DNA of 41,610 bases, from positions 1 to 41,610 of the forward strand of contig NZ_CALHGC010000149.1 in assembly GCF_938029485.1 (NCBI RefSeq), read 5' to 3'. The stretch is from an uncultured Treponema sp. (GTDB lineage: Bacteria; Spirochaetota; Spirochaetia; Treponematales; Treponemataceae). Under the pieces are notes generated by a model. That model saw only the letters and a program-made list of their open reading frames with translations. It had not been told where the DNA came from and searched no databases. This document shows positions 23,885-33,263 of this stretch, one piece after another. The stretch's first letter is position 1; each line of letters starts with the position of its first letter. Both the position numbers and the translations under genes were made by a program.

Positions 23885-24773
23885 CAAGGCGGAAAACGGT
23901 CGGCAGGGTAGCGAAGAAGGACGCAGAAATCGGTCAGCTCATCAAGTTCCGGAAATAGAAGATTATTATAAGATTTTAGATATCTCTCCTTCTGCTTCGA
24001 CCGCAGAAATAAAACGAGCATTTAGAAAAAAAGCTAAAGAATTGCATCCCGATATTCCGCATAATGTTCGAAATATCGGCGGCAAAAAAGCGAATGAGCA
24101 GGATCTGATGCGGCTTATCCGTGCGTATGAAGCCCTGCTCGATGCAAAACGGCGAGCGGAATTTGATTTTTTCTACAATAAAACCGTGAAAAAAGGCGAA
24201 AGTTTCGATTACCGTACGTGGTTGAAAGAGCAGGCGGATCCCGAAAGCAGAGCTACACTGATCTTTTTTGATCTTTTTCATAATGCGGAAGATGAAGCGG
24301 TACGGGAATTTTTACGTCTCTGCTCGGAACATCCTTCGTTTTCGCTTCGCCGTTACTTTAGCAAAGGAGACTTTATGGATTGCGGGTTTGTGCTTGCAGA
24401 AGAACTCTATTTCCGCAATCACTATTATGAATCTTTTTTGCTGCTTGAACAAATTATCCGAGAAGAACGGAAAGATGCCTATTTCCGCCATTTTTTTTCG
24501 GAAGTGCTTATCTTAGCACGTAAGCTTATCCGAGAAAAACTCATTTACACGCTTGCCGATGATTTACTGCTTGATTGTTGCGAAGCCGCGCTGGATTTTG
24601 GGTTGAGTAAAGCGGATAATGCGGAAATATTAAAAAAGATGGCGGAAATTTATTATCGGATGGGTGATTTTACTACCGGTGACGGATGTGCGGCGGCGTC
24701 GGTGCGGATGAACCCTCGCATCCGCGGTATAACAAAGTTGAAGAAAAACTATCAGGAGCAGCTTTGGCGGTAA
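23844..24773 (+). CDS. DnaJ-domain (J-domain) protein
   Basis: The frame gives 309 residues. A J-domain spans about residues 40-110 (DYYKILDISPSASTAEIKRAF, then the essential HPD in ELHPDIP). The rest is helical and repeats aromatic and acidic patterns like TPR-type scaffolds, with no zinc-binding cysteines and no glycine-rich linker, so it is a class III J-protein rather than DnaJ itself. It should stimulate a DnaK ATPase towards a specific client. The start is uncertain: ATG 23844 overlaps the upstream gene by 41 nt, while a TTG at 23877, 6 nt after GGGGG, would give a shorter protein still containing the J-domain. Confidence 0.83.
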   Translation: MQRMLAVRGQILDNKAENGRQGSEEGRRNRSAHQVPEIEDYYKILDISPSASTAEIKRAFRKKAKELHPDIPHNVRNIGGKKANEQDLMRLIRAYEALLDAKRRAEFDFFYNKTVKKGESFDYRTWLKEQADPESRATLIFFDLFHNAEDEAVREFLRLCSEHPSFSLRRYFSKGDFMDCGFVLAEELYFRNHYYESFLLLEQIIREERKDAYFRHFFSEVLILARKLIREKLIYTLADDLLLDCCEAALDFGLSKADNAEILKKMAEIYYRMGDFTTGDGCAAASVRMNPRIRGITKLKKNYQEQLWR

Positions 24774-24851
24774 AGATGTGCCGATTGATTTAAATGCCGA
24801 TGATCGGTATATCTTGAAGCTGATGAGCTGTTCTAAAAAGGTAAGGATTAT

Positions 24852-25616
24852 ATGATACGGATTAAGACAAAGGAACAGATAGACGGTATCCGCCTATCCT
24901 GCAAGGCATTGGCGCGGCTCTTTAAAGAGCTGACCCCTCGTGTGAAGCCGGGTGTAACGGCTAAGGAACTGGATGACTTCTGCGTTGAGTACATTAAGAG
25001 CATCGGCGGCATTCCCGCATGGTATGCGGAAGACTTTCCCGGTGCAGCGTGCGTGTCTATCAACGAAGAAGTTATCCACGGGCTTCCCGATAAAAAGAAA
25101 ATCGTACGGGAAGGAGACCTCGTGTCGCTGGATATCGGTATTGACCTTAACGGATACATCAGTGATTCGTGCGTAACGGTGCCGGTTGGAAAGGTGAGTC
25201 CCGAACGTGCGCAGCTTTTGAAGGTTACCACCGACTGTCTCTATGCGGGTATCGCCGCTTGTCAGGCTGGTAAGCGGGTAAATGCAATATCCCGCGCGGT
25301 GTACGATTTGGCTCGGCAATATAAATACGGCGTTGTATATGAATATTGCGGTCACGGGGTCGGGCTTAAAGTACATGAAGATCCGAATATCCCGAATGTA
25401 CCGGAACGGGGAGCGCCGAATCCGCGGCTGGTACCCGGCATGGTGATTGCGATTGAACCGATGATCAACCTCGGTACGGCGGATGTTAAAACCCGCGCCG
25501 ACGGATGGACGGTTGTCAGCGCCGATAAGTCCTGCTCTTGCCACATGGAACACACGGTTGCCATCTTTGAAGATCACACCGAAATTTTAACTCAACTTGC
25601 TCCCGGTGAAGTGTAA
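24852..25616 (+). CDS. map: Type I methionine aminopeptidase
   Basis: The 254-residue enzyme removes the initiator methionine from nascent proteins. All five metal ligands are recognisable: D94 and D105 (SLDIGI, SDSC), H168 (CGHGVG), E202 (IEPM) and E233 (HMEHTVAI), with the substrate histidine H76 (VIHGLPD). The length is that of a type Ia enzyme without a zinc-finger extension. AAGGA lies 7 nt before the ATG. It follows the J-domain gene by 78 nt and ends at a shared terminator. Confidence 0.96.
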   Translation: MIRIKTKEQIDGIRLSCKALARLFKELTPRVKPGVTAKELDDFCVEYIKSIGGIPAWYAEDFPGAACVSINEEVIHGLPDKKKIVREGDLVSLDIGIDLNGYISDSCVTVPVGKVSPERAQLLKVTTDCLYAGIAACQAGKRVNAISRAVYDLARQYKYGVVYEYCGHGVGLKVHEDPNIPNVPERGAPNPRLVPGMVIAIEPMINLGTADVKTRADGWTVVSADKSCSCHMEHTVAIFEDHTEILTQLAPGEV

Positions 25617-25669
25617 GTAAACGCGGCACATAGTTATCATTCGTTAATTGTAAGTTAAACAGAAGAAAG

Positions 25670-25697
25670 GCCGCTAAAAGGTGAAATTTTTAGCGGC
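25670..25697. terminator. Bidirectional terminator between map and the rhodanese gene
   Basis: GCCGCTAAAA pairs perfectly with TTTTAGCGGC over 10 bp across an 8-nt loop. It sits between two convergent genes and has A/T-rich stem ends usable from both directions. Confidence 0.7.
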
Positions 25698-25725
25698 TAC
25701 TATTCTACTATTAAGGATAGTTTTG

Positions 25726-26463
25726 TTATTTTACCAATTCAAAGGCTGAGTATTCGTTGGTGCCGTCTAAACTGTTTATTACCGTGTATCCTGCAGCTGC
25801 TAATTTTTCCGCAACGGCAAAAGAACGGTTGCCGGAATAGCAGTAGGTTAGCACCGGTTTTCCCTTAGGTAATTGCGGAAGTAACTCAGCGATGGTATCT
25901 GCATTCCCCGATATCGCGCCTTTTAAATGCGATACGGTATAATCCGCCGGTTCCCGGGCATCAACCACGGAGTAGTTTCCCGTATTCACTAACTCTTGCA
26001 TCTGCTTTCCGCGAACATTTGTAACTTTGGTGAGCGACTTATAAGAGTAGCTGCCGACTCCATCCGCATTGAACAGTTTTTTGAATCCGTTCTTTTGTAG
26101 GATTTTAGCAGCGGCCATGCTCCGTCTTCCGCTTCTGCAAATAACGATAATATTTTTATCCTTGAGGTCGGCAATATCGCTTAGCTTGTTTTCGATATCG
26201 TTGAGTCTGATGTTGATTGCATAGCGAACGTGTCCTGCCTCATACTCGTATTTTTCGCGTACATCGATAACAAGATACTGCTCTTTTTCTGCCTTATCGT
26301 TCATAATGGTATCCAGTTCGGCGCCTTTCATATTCACGATACCCGAATCTTGTGTACCGCTTTTTCCCCCTTGCGCTGTACAGGCTCCGCCAAGCAGTAC
26401 AATACAGACTAGCGCGTACATGAAGATACGCGTTTTTTTTAGATCAAATTTCCAATAATTCAT
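25726..26463 (-). CDS. Lipoprotein with two rhodanese domains
   Basis: The 245-residue precursor has a signal peptide ending in the lipobox LLGGAC (Cys28). Two rhodanese domains follow: the first with the loop CRSGRRS (about 130), the second with CYSGNRS (about 210). Both keep the catalytic cysteine, and the six-residue loop is typical of sulfurtransferases. It would sit on the outer face of a membrane, handling sulfane sulfur, cyanide or redox signals. The ATG is preceded by AAGGAGA at 7 nt spacing. It is a single-gene unit, convergent with map. Confidence 0.9.
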   Translation of the reverse strand: MNYWKFDLKKTRIFMYALVCIVLLGGACTAQGGKSGTQDSGIVNMKGAELDTIMNDKAEKEQYLVIDVREKYEYEAGHVRYAINIRLNDIENKLSDIADLKDKNIIVICRSGRRSMAAAKILQKNGFKKLFNADGVGSYSYKSLTKVTNVRGKQMQELVNTGNYSVVDAREPADYTVSHLKGAISGNADTIAELLPQLPKGKPVLTYCYSGNRSFAVAEKLAAAGYTVINSLDGTNEYSAFELVK

Positions 26464-26602
26464 TGTAATCTCCTTGAAACCTCTGTAGATTTGGTAAACT
26501 TTAGAGATTCCTTTTTATATGGCCGGGAATATACGGGAAAATAGAGAGAGAGTCAATTAAGAGATAAGGCAGCCACTCTAAACTTTTCCTGTAAATGTCC
26601 GT

Positions 26603-26631
26603 TTGCAAAACAAGTTTATTTCTTCTATACT
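26603..26631 (+). promoter_or_regulatory. Promoter of the Rsm22-like gene
   Basis: TTGCAA (26603-26608), a 17-nt spacer and TATACT (26626-26631) are followed by 9 nt and then the ATG, with no Shine-Dalgarno in the gap. The predicted 5' leader is 0-3 nt. Confidence 0.55.
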
Positions 26632-26640
26632 GTAACGACA

Positions 26641-28065
26641 ATGAGTATGGAAAAACCGTTCTACGAAAAATTCGTTAAAAAAAGCTCTTCACATCAAACG
26701 AAAGATAAAACGAATCAGGTTCAAGTAGAAAAAAACCGCAGGGATCATCAAGTAAAAGAAAAAGAACGCTATCAAAAAACTTCCGAACGCGGTTCTAACC
26801 GGAGACATGGGCAGCAGCACCAAAAGCGGAACAGTGAACCTTATGCCTTCGGAAAGCCTATTTTTTCCGGACTTACCTCAGAAGCAAAAAATATCCTAGC
26901 GCATTTTCCCATGTTGTTGGATCAGGTTTTTCCGCTTGATGCAAAAAAAAAGCAACTGTTACCGCAGCATATTCATACGCTTTTCCATGAACTGACGGAT
27001 GAGCGAAGCAGCAGAAAAACGCACTATTTAAATGATCCGGTAAAGTTGTCGGCTTACGCACACTATTATGTTTGGTGGAACTTAGTACGGCTTGTCAAAC
27101 TTTTGCAGAATCTTGATATCCGGCTTGATGACGGCGATTATGCGGCAGACTTCGGTTCGGGACCGCTTACTTTTATCTGCGCTTTATGGATTGCAAAACC
27201 GGAGCTGCGGAAAAAACGGCTGACATGGTATTGCGTGGATATTTCCAATAAGGCGCTCGGCTTTGGAGAAGAGCTTTTTTTAACGCTCTGTGCATATACC
27301 GGTAGAACAAACCGTAACGGAGAAATTCCGTGGACTGTTAAGAAAGTGTGCGGCGCATTCGGTACGCCATTGTCCGAAAAAGTATCGCTGGTAACGGAAG
27401 CAAATATGTTCAATGAGATTTTCTGGAACAGTCCGCTTTCCCTTGATGAGCAGGCCGAAAAAACACGCCGTACCGTCATGCACTATCTAAAACCCTCCTG
27501 TTCGGTTCTTTTTATTGAACCCGGGATACCCCTTGCAGGCGAGTTTTTAAGCCTGTTGAGAACGGAATTTTTAGCGGCTGGATTTTCCGTCTATGCGCCG
27601 TGTCCCCATGATGGAGTTTGTTGTTTCCCCAATCGTCCGCCCCAAGGCGGAACAAAAGCGCCGGTCGCTTTTCATAAATGGTGCCATTTTACTTTTGAAA
27701 CGCACGATTCACCCGAAAATCTTCTCCGCCTTTCGGAAGCATCCCATTTGGGAAAAGAGCGTGCAAGTTTAAGTTTTTTATACGGCACGTTATCCTTATC
27801 TGCCATATCTTCCGGCACTGCACAGCGGGGGGCTTTCGATGGAATACCCGTGCGTATATGTTCGGATATTATCAAACCGGATCCGCACACCATCGGCAGA
27901 TATGCCTGTTCGGAAAAAGGTTTTATGTTTATTACCGGGCATGCGTACAAAGAATCGGTGTTAAATACCGCCGTATCGGGCGCTCTGCTTATCCTGCCGG
28001 AAGCGTCAGTGAAGCTTAATCAGCGGGATAAAAAGACCCATGCGCTTTTGGTAGAAGTGCCGTAA
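26641..28065 (+). CDS. Rsm22-family ribosome-associated methyltransferase-like protein
   Basis: The 474-residue protein has a basic, glutamine/lysine-rich, probably disordered N-terminal tail (1-75). The SAM-binding fold follows from about 175 (YAADFGSGPLTF, WYCVDISNKA), then LFIEPGIPLAG. The cysteine signature CPHDGVCCF (about 320) with a later WCHF is diagnostic of the Rsm22/METTL17 family, whose mitochondrial members bind an iron-sulfur cluster and help assemble the small ribosomal subunit. The bacterial role is less clear: rRNA methylation or ribosome assembly is the expected activity. It is a single gene with its own promoter. Confidence 0.85.
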   Translation: MSMEKPFYEKFVKKSSSHQTKDKTNQVQVEKNRRDHQVKEKERYQKTSERGSNRRHGQQHQKRNSEPYAFGKPIFSGLTSEAKNILAHFPMLLDQVFPLDAKKKQLLPQHIHTLFHELTDERSSRKTHYLNDPVKLSAYAHYYVWWNLVRLVKLLQNLDIRLDDGDYAADFGSGPLTFICALWIAKPELRKKRLTWYCVDISNKALGFGEELFLTLCAYTGRTNRNGEIPWTVKKVCGAFGTPLSEKVSLVTEANMFNEIFWNSPLSLDEQAEKTRRTVMHYLKPSCSVLFIEPGIPLAGEFLSLLRTEFLAAGFSVYAPCPHDGVCCFPNRPPQGGTKAPVAFHKWCHFTFETHDSPENLLRLSEASHLGKERASLSFLYGTLSLSAISSGTAQRGAFDGIPVRICSDIIKPDPHTIGRYACSEKGFMFITGHAYKESVLNTAVSGALLILPEASVKLNQRDKKTHALLVEVP

Positions 28066-28169
28066 AAGTGGAGGGAAACGATTAGTTCGAAATTGCTATG
28101 GATACCATTATGGTTGACGCATCTATCGTTTCGTTTCCCTGCGTATCCATCCCTCTCTCCGCCCTTTAC

Positions 28170-29735
28170 TCACCCCAACTCACTTATATCGAGCCGGTCG
28201 AAGCCTTCCAGCAATGTGCGGGCGATGTCTTTCAACTTTGCAAGATCACCTTTTCGGGTGCTTTCGATATTCAGCGGCATAACGGGGTCGTGCAAGGATA
28301 AGCGGAGCAGCATCCAGCCTTGTGCTTCCGCGCTTTTAAACGAAATGCGCACCCCTTCATACGACTGCGGCAGTTCAAAGCCCGCTTTTTCGGCACGCTC
28401 TTTAAATGCTTGCAGGATTGAGGTGCCATATTCTTTAAAATCATCGCCGCGTATCTTAAAGCGCAATTCCGTTTCTTCTACCATCGGCGGCAGCTTTTCA
28501 ATCAGGCTTTCGATATTTTTTTCTGCGTGCTTTGCGTTCGCAAGCGCCGTTACCAGCTTTACCGCAAGAAAGGCGCCGTCATCAAGGTAGTAATTGTCTT
28601 TTAGTGCGCCGTGTCCGGACGTTTCCATTGCCAGCGGGCTGATAATCCCCTGCTCATTCAATTCGCGGCATTTGTTGATTACGTTTTTGTAGCCGCGCAT
28701 ATATCGCAGATGGGTAAGCCCCAGCTCCTGCTCAAGGAAGAAGGTGAGCCGGTCGGACGTTACCGAATCGGTAACGATGGTGCTGTGCGGATAGTCGGGC
28801 GCAAGGATTGCCGCCGTCATTGCGATAATTGCATCGCGGTTGACTTCCGTTCCGTCGGACAGCACTGCCGACATACGGTCAACATCCGTGTCGAAAATCA
28901 GACCTAAATCGGAATGGCTTTGCACGGTAGCGGTTTTAGCAGCTTCCATCGCCGCCTTGTTTTCGGGATTGGGAATGTGATTGGGAAAGGTGCCGTCCGG
29001 TTCAAGGAAGCGGCTGCCGCTTGTATCGGCGCCAAGCTCTTTTAATACTTGCTCCGCAAAAAAGCCGCCCGCACCGTTTCCGGCATCGACCGCAATTTTT
29101 AAGTTTGCAAGCGGCTTTTCGGCATGGAAGTTCAAGCCTTTTCTGATTGCGTCTTGCAGGTGTTTTGAGTACCGAGCAATTAAATCGAATGACCGGCATT
29201 TCGGCGCGCTGCTGTCTCCGGTAGTCTGTTGTGCGGCGGTATCCGGCGGAATGGTAGTACTTTGCCGCGCTGTAGCATCATGCCGAGTGGCAGCGTTGCG
29301 TAAAATTTCCGTGATGTCGGTGCGTTCAAGGCCGCCGGATTTATCGAAGAACTTGAACCCGTTCCTGTTGAAGGGGAGGTGGCTTGCGGTAATCATAATT
29401 GCGCCGTCAAAGTTTGTTTCTTCAAATACGGTACCCATAAACATTGCCGGTGTGGTAGCAAGCGAGCAGTGCACGATAGTAACCTGCTGCGCCGCAAGCC
29501 CTTCGACGAGCGCATTTTCAAGCGCTTCGCCGGAAAGCCGAGAATCCCGTCCTATACCGATCACCAGCGTATCTGCACTTTTCCCCGTTTTTGCGGAAAG
29601 CCAGAGCGCAAACGCCGCGCCGATGTTCCGGCAGACTTTATTGGTCAAGTTAACGTGTTCGCCGTCAACACCTTCCAGCGCAACGCCGCGGATATCGCTA
29701 CCGTTTTGCAGCTTCAAAAAATCATGTTCGTTCAT
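28170..29735 (-). CDS. Phosphomannomutase/phosphoglucomutase family enzyme
   Basis: The 521-residue protein of the alpha-D-phosphohexomutase family interconverts hexose-1- and hexose-6-phosphates for glycan precursors. It shows the phosphoserine loop MITASHLPFNR (S118), the magnesium loop FDTDVDRM (282-288), the sugar-specificity loop METSGHGALKD and a C-terminal phosphate-binding region (LHDPVMPLNIES). A low-complexity Thr/Ala/Gln-rich insertion at about 148-182, between domains 1 and 2, makes it longer than most relatives. Mannose versus glucose specificity cannot be decided. It follows the chemoreceptor gene by 56 nt on the same strand, so they may share transcripts. Confidence 0.9.
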   Translation of the reverse strand: MNEHDFLKLQNGSDIRGVALEGVDGEHVNLTNKVCRNIGAAFALWLSAKTGKSADTLVIGIGRDSRLSGEALENALVEGLAAQQVTIVHCSLATTPAMFMGTVFEETNFDGAIMITASHLPFNRNGFKFFDKSGGLERTDITEILRNAATRHDATARQSTTIPPDTAAQQTTGDSSAPKCRSFDLIARYSKHLQDAIRKGLNFHAEKPLANLKIAVDAGNGAGGFFAEQVLKELGADTSGSRFLEPDGTFPNHIPNPENKAAMEAAKTATVQSHSDLGLIFDTDVDRMSAVLSDGTEVNRDAIIAMTAAILAPDYPHSTIVTDSVTSDRLTFFLEQELGLTHLRYMRGYKNVINKCRELNEQGIISPLAMETSGHGALKDNYYLDDGAFLAVKLVTALANAKHAEKNIESLIEKLPPMVEETELRFKIRGDDFKEYGTSILQAFKERAEKAGFELPQSYEGVRISFKSAEAQGWMLLRLSLHDPVMPLNIESTRKGDLAKLKDIARTLLEGFDRLDISELG

Positions 29736-29791
29736 AGTGTGTTTATTTTTCCTTATGAAGGACTGCTAAAAGTCAAGGTTTTTAAAGGCTC

Positions 29792-31990
29792 CTATAACTT
29801 AAATTTCGCCACTTCAAACGCGAGATTTTCTATATTCTCTTTATTTCTTTGAGTGATACTGCTCACTGCTTGTACGGCATTGTTAATTTGCACCGCTCCG
29901 GATGCCATTTCAGCCATACTGTTTGCAATTGAATCCGACATAGTACCGAGGTGTTTCATCTCCTGAGATACTAAATTGCTGCCATTCAGCATTTCTTGCG
30001 AACTATTTTTAATGCCGGTCATCATTGTTTCTAATTGCTGCATCGCGTTCATAATCCGTTCGCTATCGGAACGTTGTTTTTGCATCGCTTCCATAATAGT
30101 ATTTTCCTGTCGTTTTGTTTGATCGGCTAATTGGAAAATAGCATCAAAATGCTGTGCAATGACAGGGGCTGCTTCATGAACTTTTTCTATTTTATCTTTT
30201 AAATTTTTCAATATAGCAGTAATATTTTTGCCTTGCGTATTCGATTCTTCCGCAAGCTTCCGGATTTCTGCTGCAACAACGGCGAACCCTTTTCCTGATT
30301 CCCCTGCATGGGCTGCCTCAATTGCTGCATTCATTGCCAGCAGATTAGTCTGTGCGGCAATATTTTGAATAACCGTACTGGCATCAAACAATACTGCTGA
30401 ACTTTCATTTACCGACTTTGTCAGATTTACCGTTTCTAGAATGGCATTTTTGCCGGCACGAGTAGCAGAATGCAACGTTTCCAGCGTTTTTAGATTATAT
30501 TCGACAACCTCATTCACTTCGGTTGTATTTTCAGCCATTTGTGCGGTATCGGCGGTCGAATTTTTAACGACATCCGTTTGAACGACAATATTAGCATTAA
30601 GTGTTTCAATGGTATGCATTATTACTTGCAGAGAAGATCCTACCGCAAGAATACTCGAAGCATGCTGCAGCATTTCTTTTTTTACATTTTCAATATTTGT
30701 ACTAATTGTATGTACGGTATTCGTTGTCTCAGTCATATTTGTAACAAGTTCTGCTCCAACATACTGCATATTGTCTGCCGTATTTCGAACAGATTGAACG
30801 GATAGGGCGATTTTCTCAATAGTCCGATTAAAATAGAGCGCCAATCTCCCGATTTCATCATTTTTACGGGTAGGTAACCTCACTTGCAGATTCCCCTCTC
30901 CTTCGGCAATGCCTGCCAATAGTTGTGTTGTGTGGATAACAGGCCGTATAAAAAATCGGCTCGCAGCATTAAAGGCTGTAAGCAAAATGATCAAAGAAAT
31001 ACCTGTTGCTGCTACAAAAAAGAGGATTAACTGCCGCAAATGCGCAGCGGTGCTTGTTTGTGCAATCAATATAACGCAGCCGAAATCGGTAATCGGCAGG
31101 CTGATAGGGAATGTTTTCGCATAATACGGCACGCCTGCAATTGATTCTTCAAAGCGTAGTTCCTTCTTATAGGTATAATCACTTAAATGTTTTATGCCCA
31201 ATTCCGTAATGGGAAGAAAAAAACGGTCAGGAGCAATCGTATTTACCAAAACTTTATCACTTCTATCGGTTAGAATAACTTGGCAGTCGTTATCATGATG
31301 CTGTGCCAATAATAAGGCAAGATGAGAAAGATCGACATCAAATGTTACGACTCCTTTAAACTGTCCCTTGACATCAATAATGCCTTTGACAATAGTCATA
31401 ACTGTTTGACCGGACGATGTACGGTATGCATTTAGTGATTGCACCTCGCCGGGCTTCTGCTTTCCCAGTTTATACCATTCACGAGTACGGGCATCATAGC
31501 CGTCTTTTCTATCAATTGGAGGATAGTGTACATAGCCTCCATTGTGTTCCGTAGCAAAGGCGATTCCGACAAAAATGGGATTTTCTTGTTGAAACTGCAT
31601 ACAAAGCCGCATTACACGCTCTTCATAGCTACCGGGTATGCAGATCATCTTTGAAATGCCCGATGCAGTATGTTTATCTTTATAGGAAGTGATATCGGCA
31701 TCTACAGCGGTGATAATATCTGAGGCAGCAAATGTTCGTATGATATTCGCGGTATTCGAAAAATACAGCGAAAGCAGCTGCTCCGTATTTTTAAAACCGG
31801 TCTGTACGGATTGTTGCAGTTGGAGTGTAAAAAACGTTTTATCCCGCATATAGTTTGCAATCATAAACCCTGCAAGACATAACGGGAAAAAGAGAAAAAC
31901 AAGGAAAAATTTTAATTTAAGAGAAACTGCCGCTTTCGGTTGCCCTGCATGAGCTGAATTGTGCTGAAATATCACATTTTTTATTTTCAT
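29792..31990 (-). CDS. Methyl-accepting chemotaxis protein with dCache sensor
   Basis: The 732-residue receptor has membrane helices at about 27-47 and 320-342 enclosing a periplasmic double-Cache domain. That domain contains the phrase TREWYK, similar to the R-x-W-Y of amino-acid-binding dCache domains, and a later VTFDVDL aspartate. A HAMP domain (about 343-396) and the signalling coiled coil follow, with the conserved hairpin tip NLLAMNAAIEAAHAGE (549-564). It should bind an attractant and control CheA in the flagellar chemotaxis array. A leader of about 40 nt, an extended -10 and AAAGG give it ordinary translation signals. Confidence 0.93.
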   Translation of the reverse strand: MKIKNVIFQHNSAHAGQPKAAVSLKLKFFLVFLFFPLCLAGFMIANYMRDKTFFTLQLQQSVQTGFKNTEQLLSLYFSNTANIIRTFAASDIITAVDADITSYKDKHTASGISKMICIPGSYEERVMRLCMQFQQENPIFVGIAFATEHNGGYVHYPPIDRKDGYDARTREWYKLGKQKPGEVQSLNAYRTSSGQTVMTIVKGIIDVKGQFKGVVTFDVDLSHLALLLAQHHDNDCQVILTDRSDKVLVNTIAPDRFFLPITELGIKHLSDYTYKKELRFEESIAGVPYYAKTFPISLPITDFGCVILIAQTSTAAHLRQLILFFVAATGISLIILLTAFNAASRFFIRPVIHTTQLLAGIAEGEGNLQVRLPTRKNDEIGRLALYFNRTIEKIALSVQSVRNTADNMQYVGAELVTNMTETTNTVHTISTNIENVKKEMLQHASSILAVGSSLQVIMHTIETLNANIVVQTDVVKNSTADTAQMAENTTEVNEVVEYNLKTLETLHSATRAGKNAILETVNLTKSVNESSAVLFDASTVIQNIAAQTNLLAMNAAIEAAHAGESGKGFAVVAAEIRKLAEESNTQGKNITAILKNLKDKIEKVHEAAPVIAQHFDAIFQLADQTKRQENTIMEAMQKQRSDSERIMNAMQQLETMMTGIKNSSQEMLNGSNLVSQEMKHLGTMSDSIANSMAEMASGAVQINNAVQAVSSITQRNKENIENLAFEVAKFKL

Positions 31991-32036
31991 AATTGCTAGC
32001 CTTTTACTTTTAATTGGTACTTTGAAATGTTTTTAG

Positions 32037-32045
32037 ATTATAGCA
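32037..32045 (-). promoter_or_regulatory. Extended -10 promoter of the dCache chemoreceptor
   Basis: On the minus strand TGC-TATAAT (TATAAT at 32037-32042) lies about 46 nt before the ATG at 31990, giving a normal leader with AAAGG near the start. Confidence 0.5.
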
Positions 32046-32182
32046 TGATAAGAACAAAAAGCAATCAGAAACAAATAAAAAATTAATAATTATCAGCCGC
32101 CGGATTTTGATGTATAATAAATAAATTACAAGCGCCGTATATAAAATTGACAGATGTACTTGCAGTTTCTGAATCTTTCAGC

Positions 32183-32211
32183 TTGTTAAATAGGTTTTTG
32201 TGTTGTATATT
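32183..32211 (+). promoter_or_regulatory. Promoter of the M23 peptidase gene
   Basis: TTGTTA (32183-32188), a 17-nt spacer and TATATT (32206-32211) are followed by a leader of some 50 nt ending in AGGAA before the ATG. The 281-bp divergent gap holds this and the chemoreceptor promoter; nothing else is evident. Confidence 0.45.
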
Positions 32212-32271
32212 TCCGATGAGAATGCGTATAGCATCCGCTTATTTTCAGCAAACTGAGTCAGGAATATAAAC

Positions 32272-33246
32272 ATGAACAAAAGATTTTTTTATTGGTCTAT
32301 TATCAGCATTGCTGTTACGGCCCAGTTATTTGCAGTTGAGACGGTGCGTTTTCAGGAGCAGACTTACAGCGGGTCTGTAACCTACAACGAAAAGGCTCAA
32401 CCGGGAGATGCAGTATTCGTACGTCTTTCGATGAAGTTTTCCGATACTGCACATAAGGAGACTTCACAAAATTCTACCGCCGTTTTGCAGCTCTTTAAGG
32501 GAAAAGAGCGGGCTGCTTCTGCACAGTTTTTCTTTACACATCCCAAAAACCGCAGTGTGGAAACGGCTGATATGCTTGCGGGTATTCCGCTTTCGACATG
32601 GCTTTCCGGTGAGGAGACGTATTCACTTAAAGTGATTATTTCAACTGGGGAAGCACAGAAAAAAGAAATAACGCTGCCCTTTGGTATTCAGAAAAAGCAA
32701 TTTGTTTCCGAGCGTATTGTGCTTGATGCAAGAAATACGGGGATTAGAAAAGATGCGAGTCCGGAGCGCCGTGCACAAATTGAAAAGCTTAATAACATTC
32801 TTGCAACGATTACACCTCAGGATGTGTATACTCTGAAGCCGTTTACGATTCCGGTAGATTCAAAACGGATAACGTCCGGTTTTGGGGATCGCCGAGTCTT
32901 TGAATATACCGACAAGCAAACGAGTACTACGCTGCATTACGGAATAGATTATGGTGTGCCAACGGGGACTCCCGTTCATTCCTGTGCTGAGGGAAAGGTT
33001 GTACTAGCGGAGAACCGTATTTCTACCGGCTGGAGTGTTGTGGTAGAGCATTTGCCCGGACTGTACAGTCTCTATTACCATCTGGATTCGCTGAACGTGC
33101 AAGAAGGTCAATATGTCAAACAAGGGGAAAAGCTTGGCCTTTCAGGTGCAACGGGACTTGCAACCGGTCCGCATCTTCATTGGGAAGTGCGGCTGAATAT
33201 GGGCGCTGTAAATCCCGAATTCTTTTTGAAAGCGTTTAGTTTTTAA
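32272..33246 (+). CDS. M23-family metallopeptidase (LytM-like endopeptidase)
   Basis: The 324-residue secreted protein has a signal peptide (1-21, ending LFAVE), a beta-rich N-terminal domain (about 25-140) and a LytM/M23 domain (about 195-320). The zinc and catalytic residues are in place: H222 and D226 (LHYGIDYG), H270 (YYHLDS) and H301/H303 (GPHLHWEV). It should cut peptidoglycan cross-bridges in the periplasm during growth or flagellar assembly. It is complete, so it is probably active rather than a regulator-type degenerate M23. Its stop is only 17 bp from the convergent DUF262 gene. Confidence 0.93.
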   Translation: MNKRFFYWSIISIAVTAQLFAVETVRFQEQTYSGSVTYNEKAQPGDAVFVRLSMKFSDTAHKETSQNSTAVLQLFKGKERAASAQFFFTHPKNRSVETADMLAGIPLSTWLSGEETYSLKVIISTGEAQKKEITLPFGIQKKQFVSERIVLDARNTGIRKDASPERRAQIEKLNNILATITPQDVYTLKPFTIPVDSKRITSGFGDRRVFEYTDKQTSTTLHYGIDYGVPTGTPVHSCAEGKVVLAENRISTGWSVVVEHLPGLYSLYYHLDSLNVQEGQYVKQGEKLGLSGATGLATGPHLHWEVRLNMGAVNPEFFLKAFSF

Positions 33247-33263
33247 AAGGGGGATGCCTCTTC

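Noticed and set aside
24894..25577. Long minus-strand frame of 227 codons
   Set aside because: It lies entirely antisense to map, whose catalytic residues are all intact.
28073..28140. Imperfect inverted repeat (AAACGAT / ATCGTTT) between convergent genes
   Set aside because: The arms are short and mismatched over a 40-nt loop with no T-run; too weak to call a terminator.
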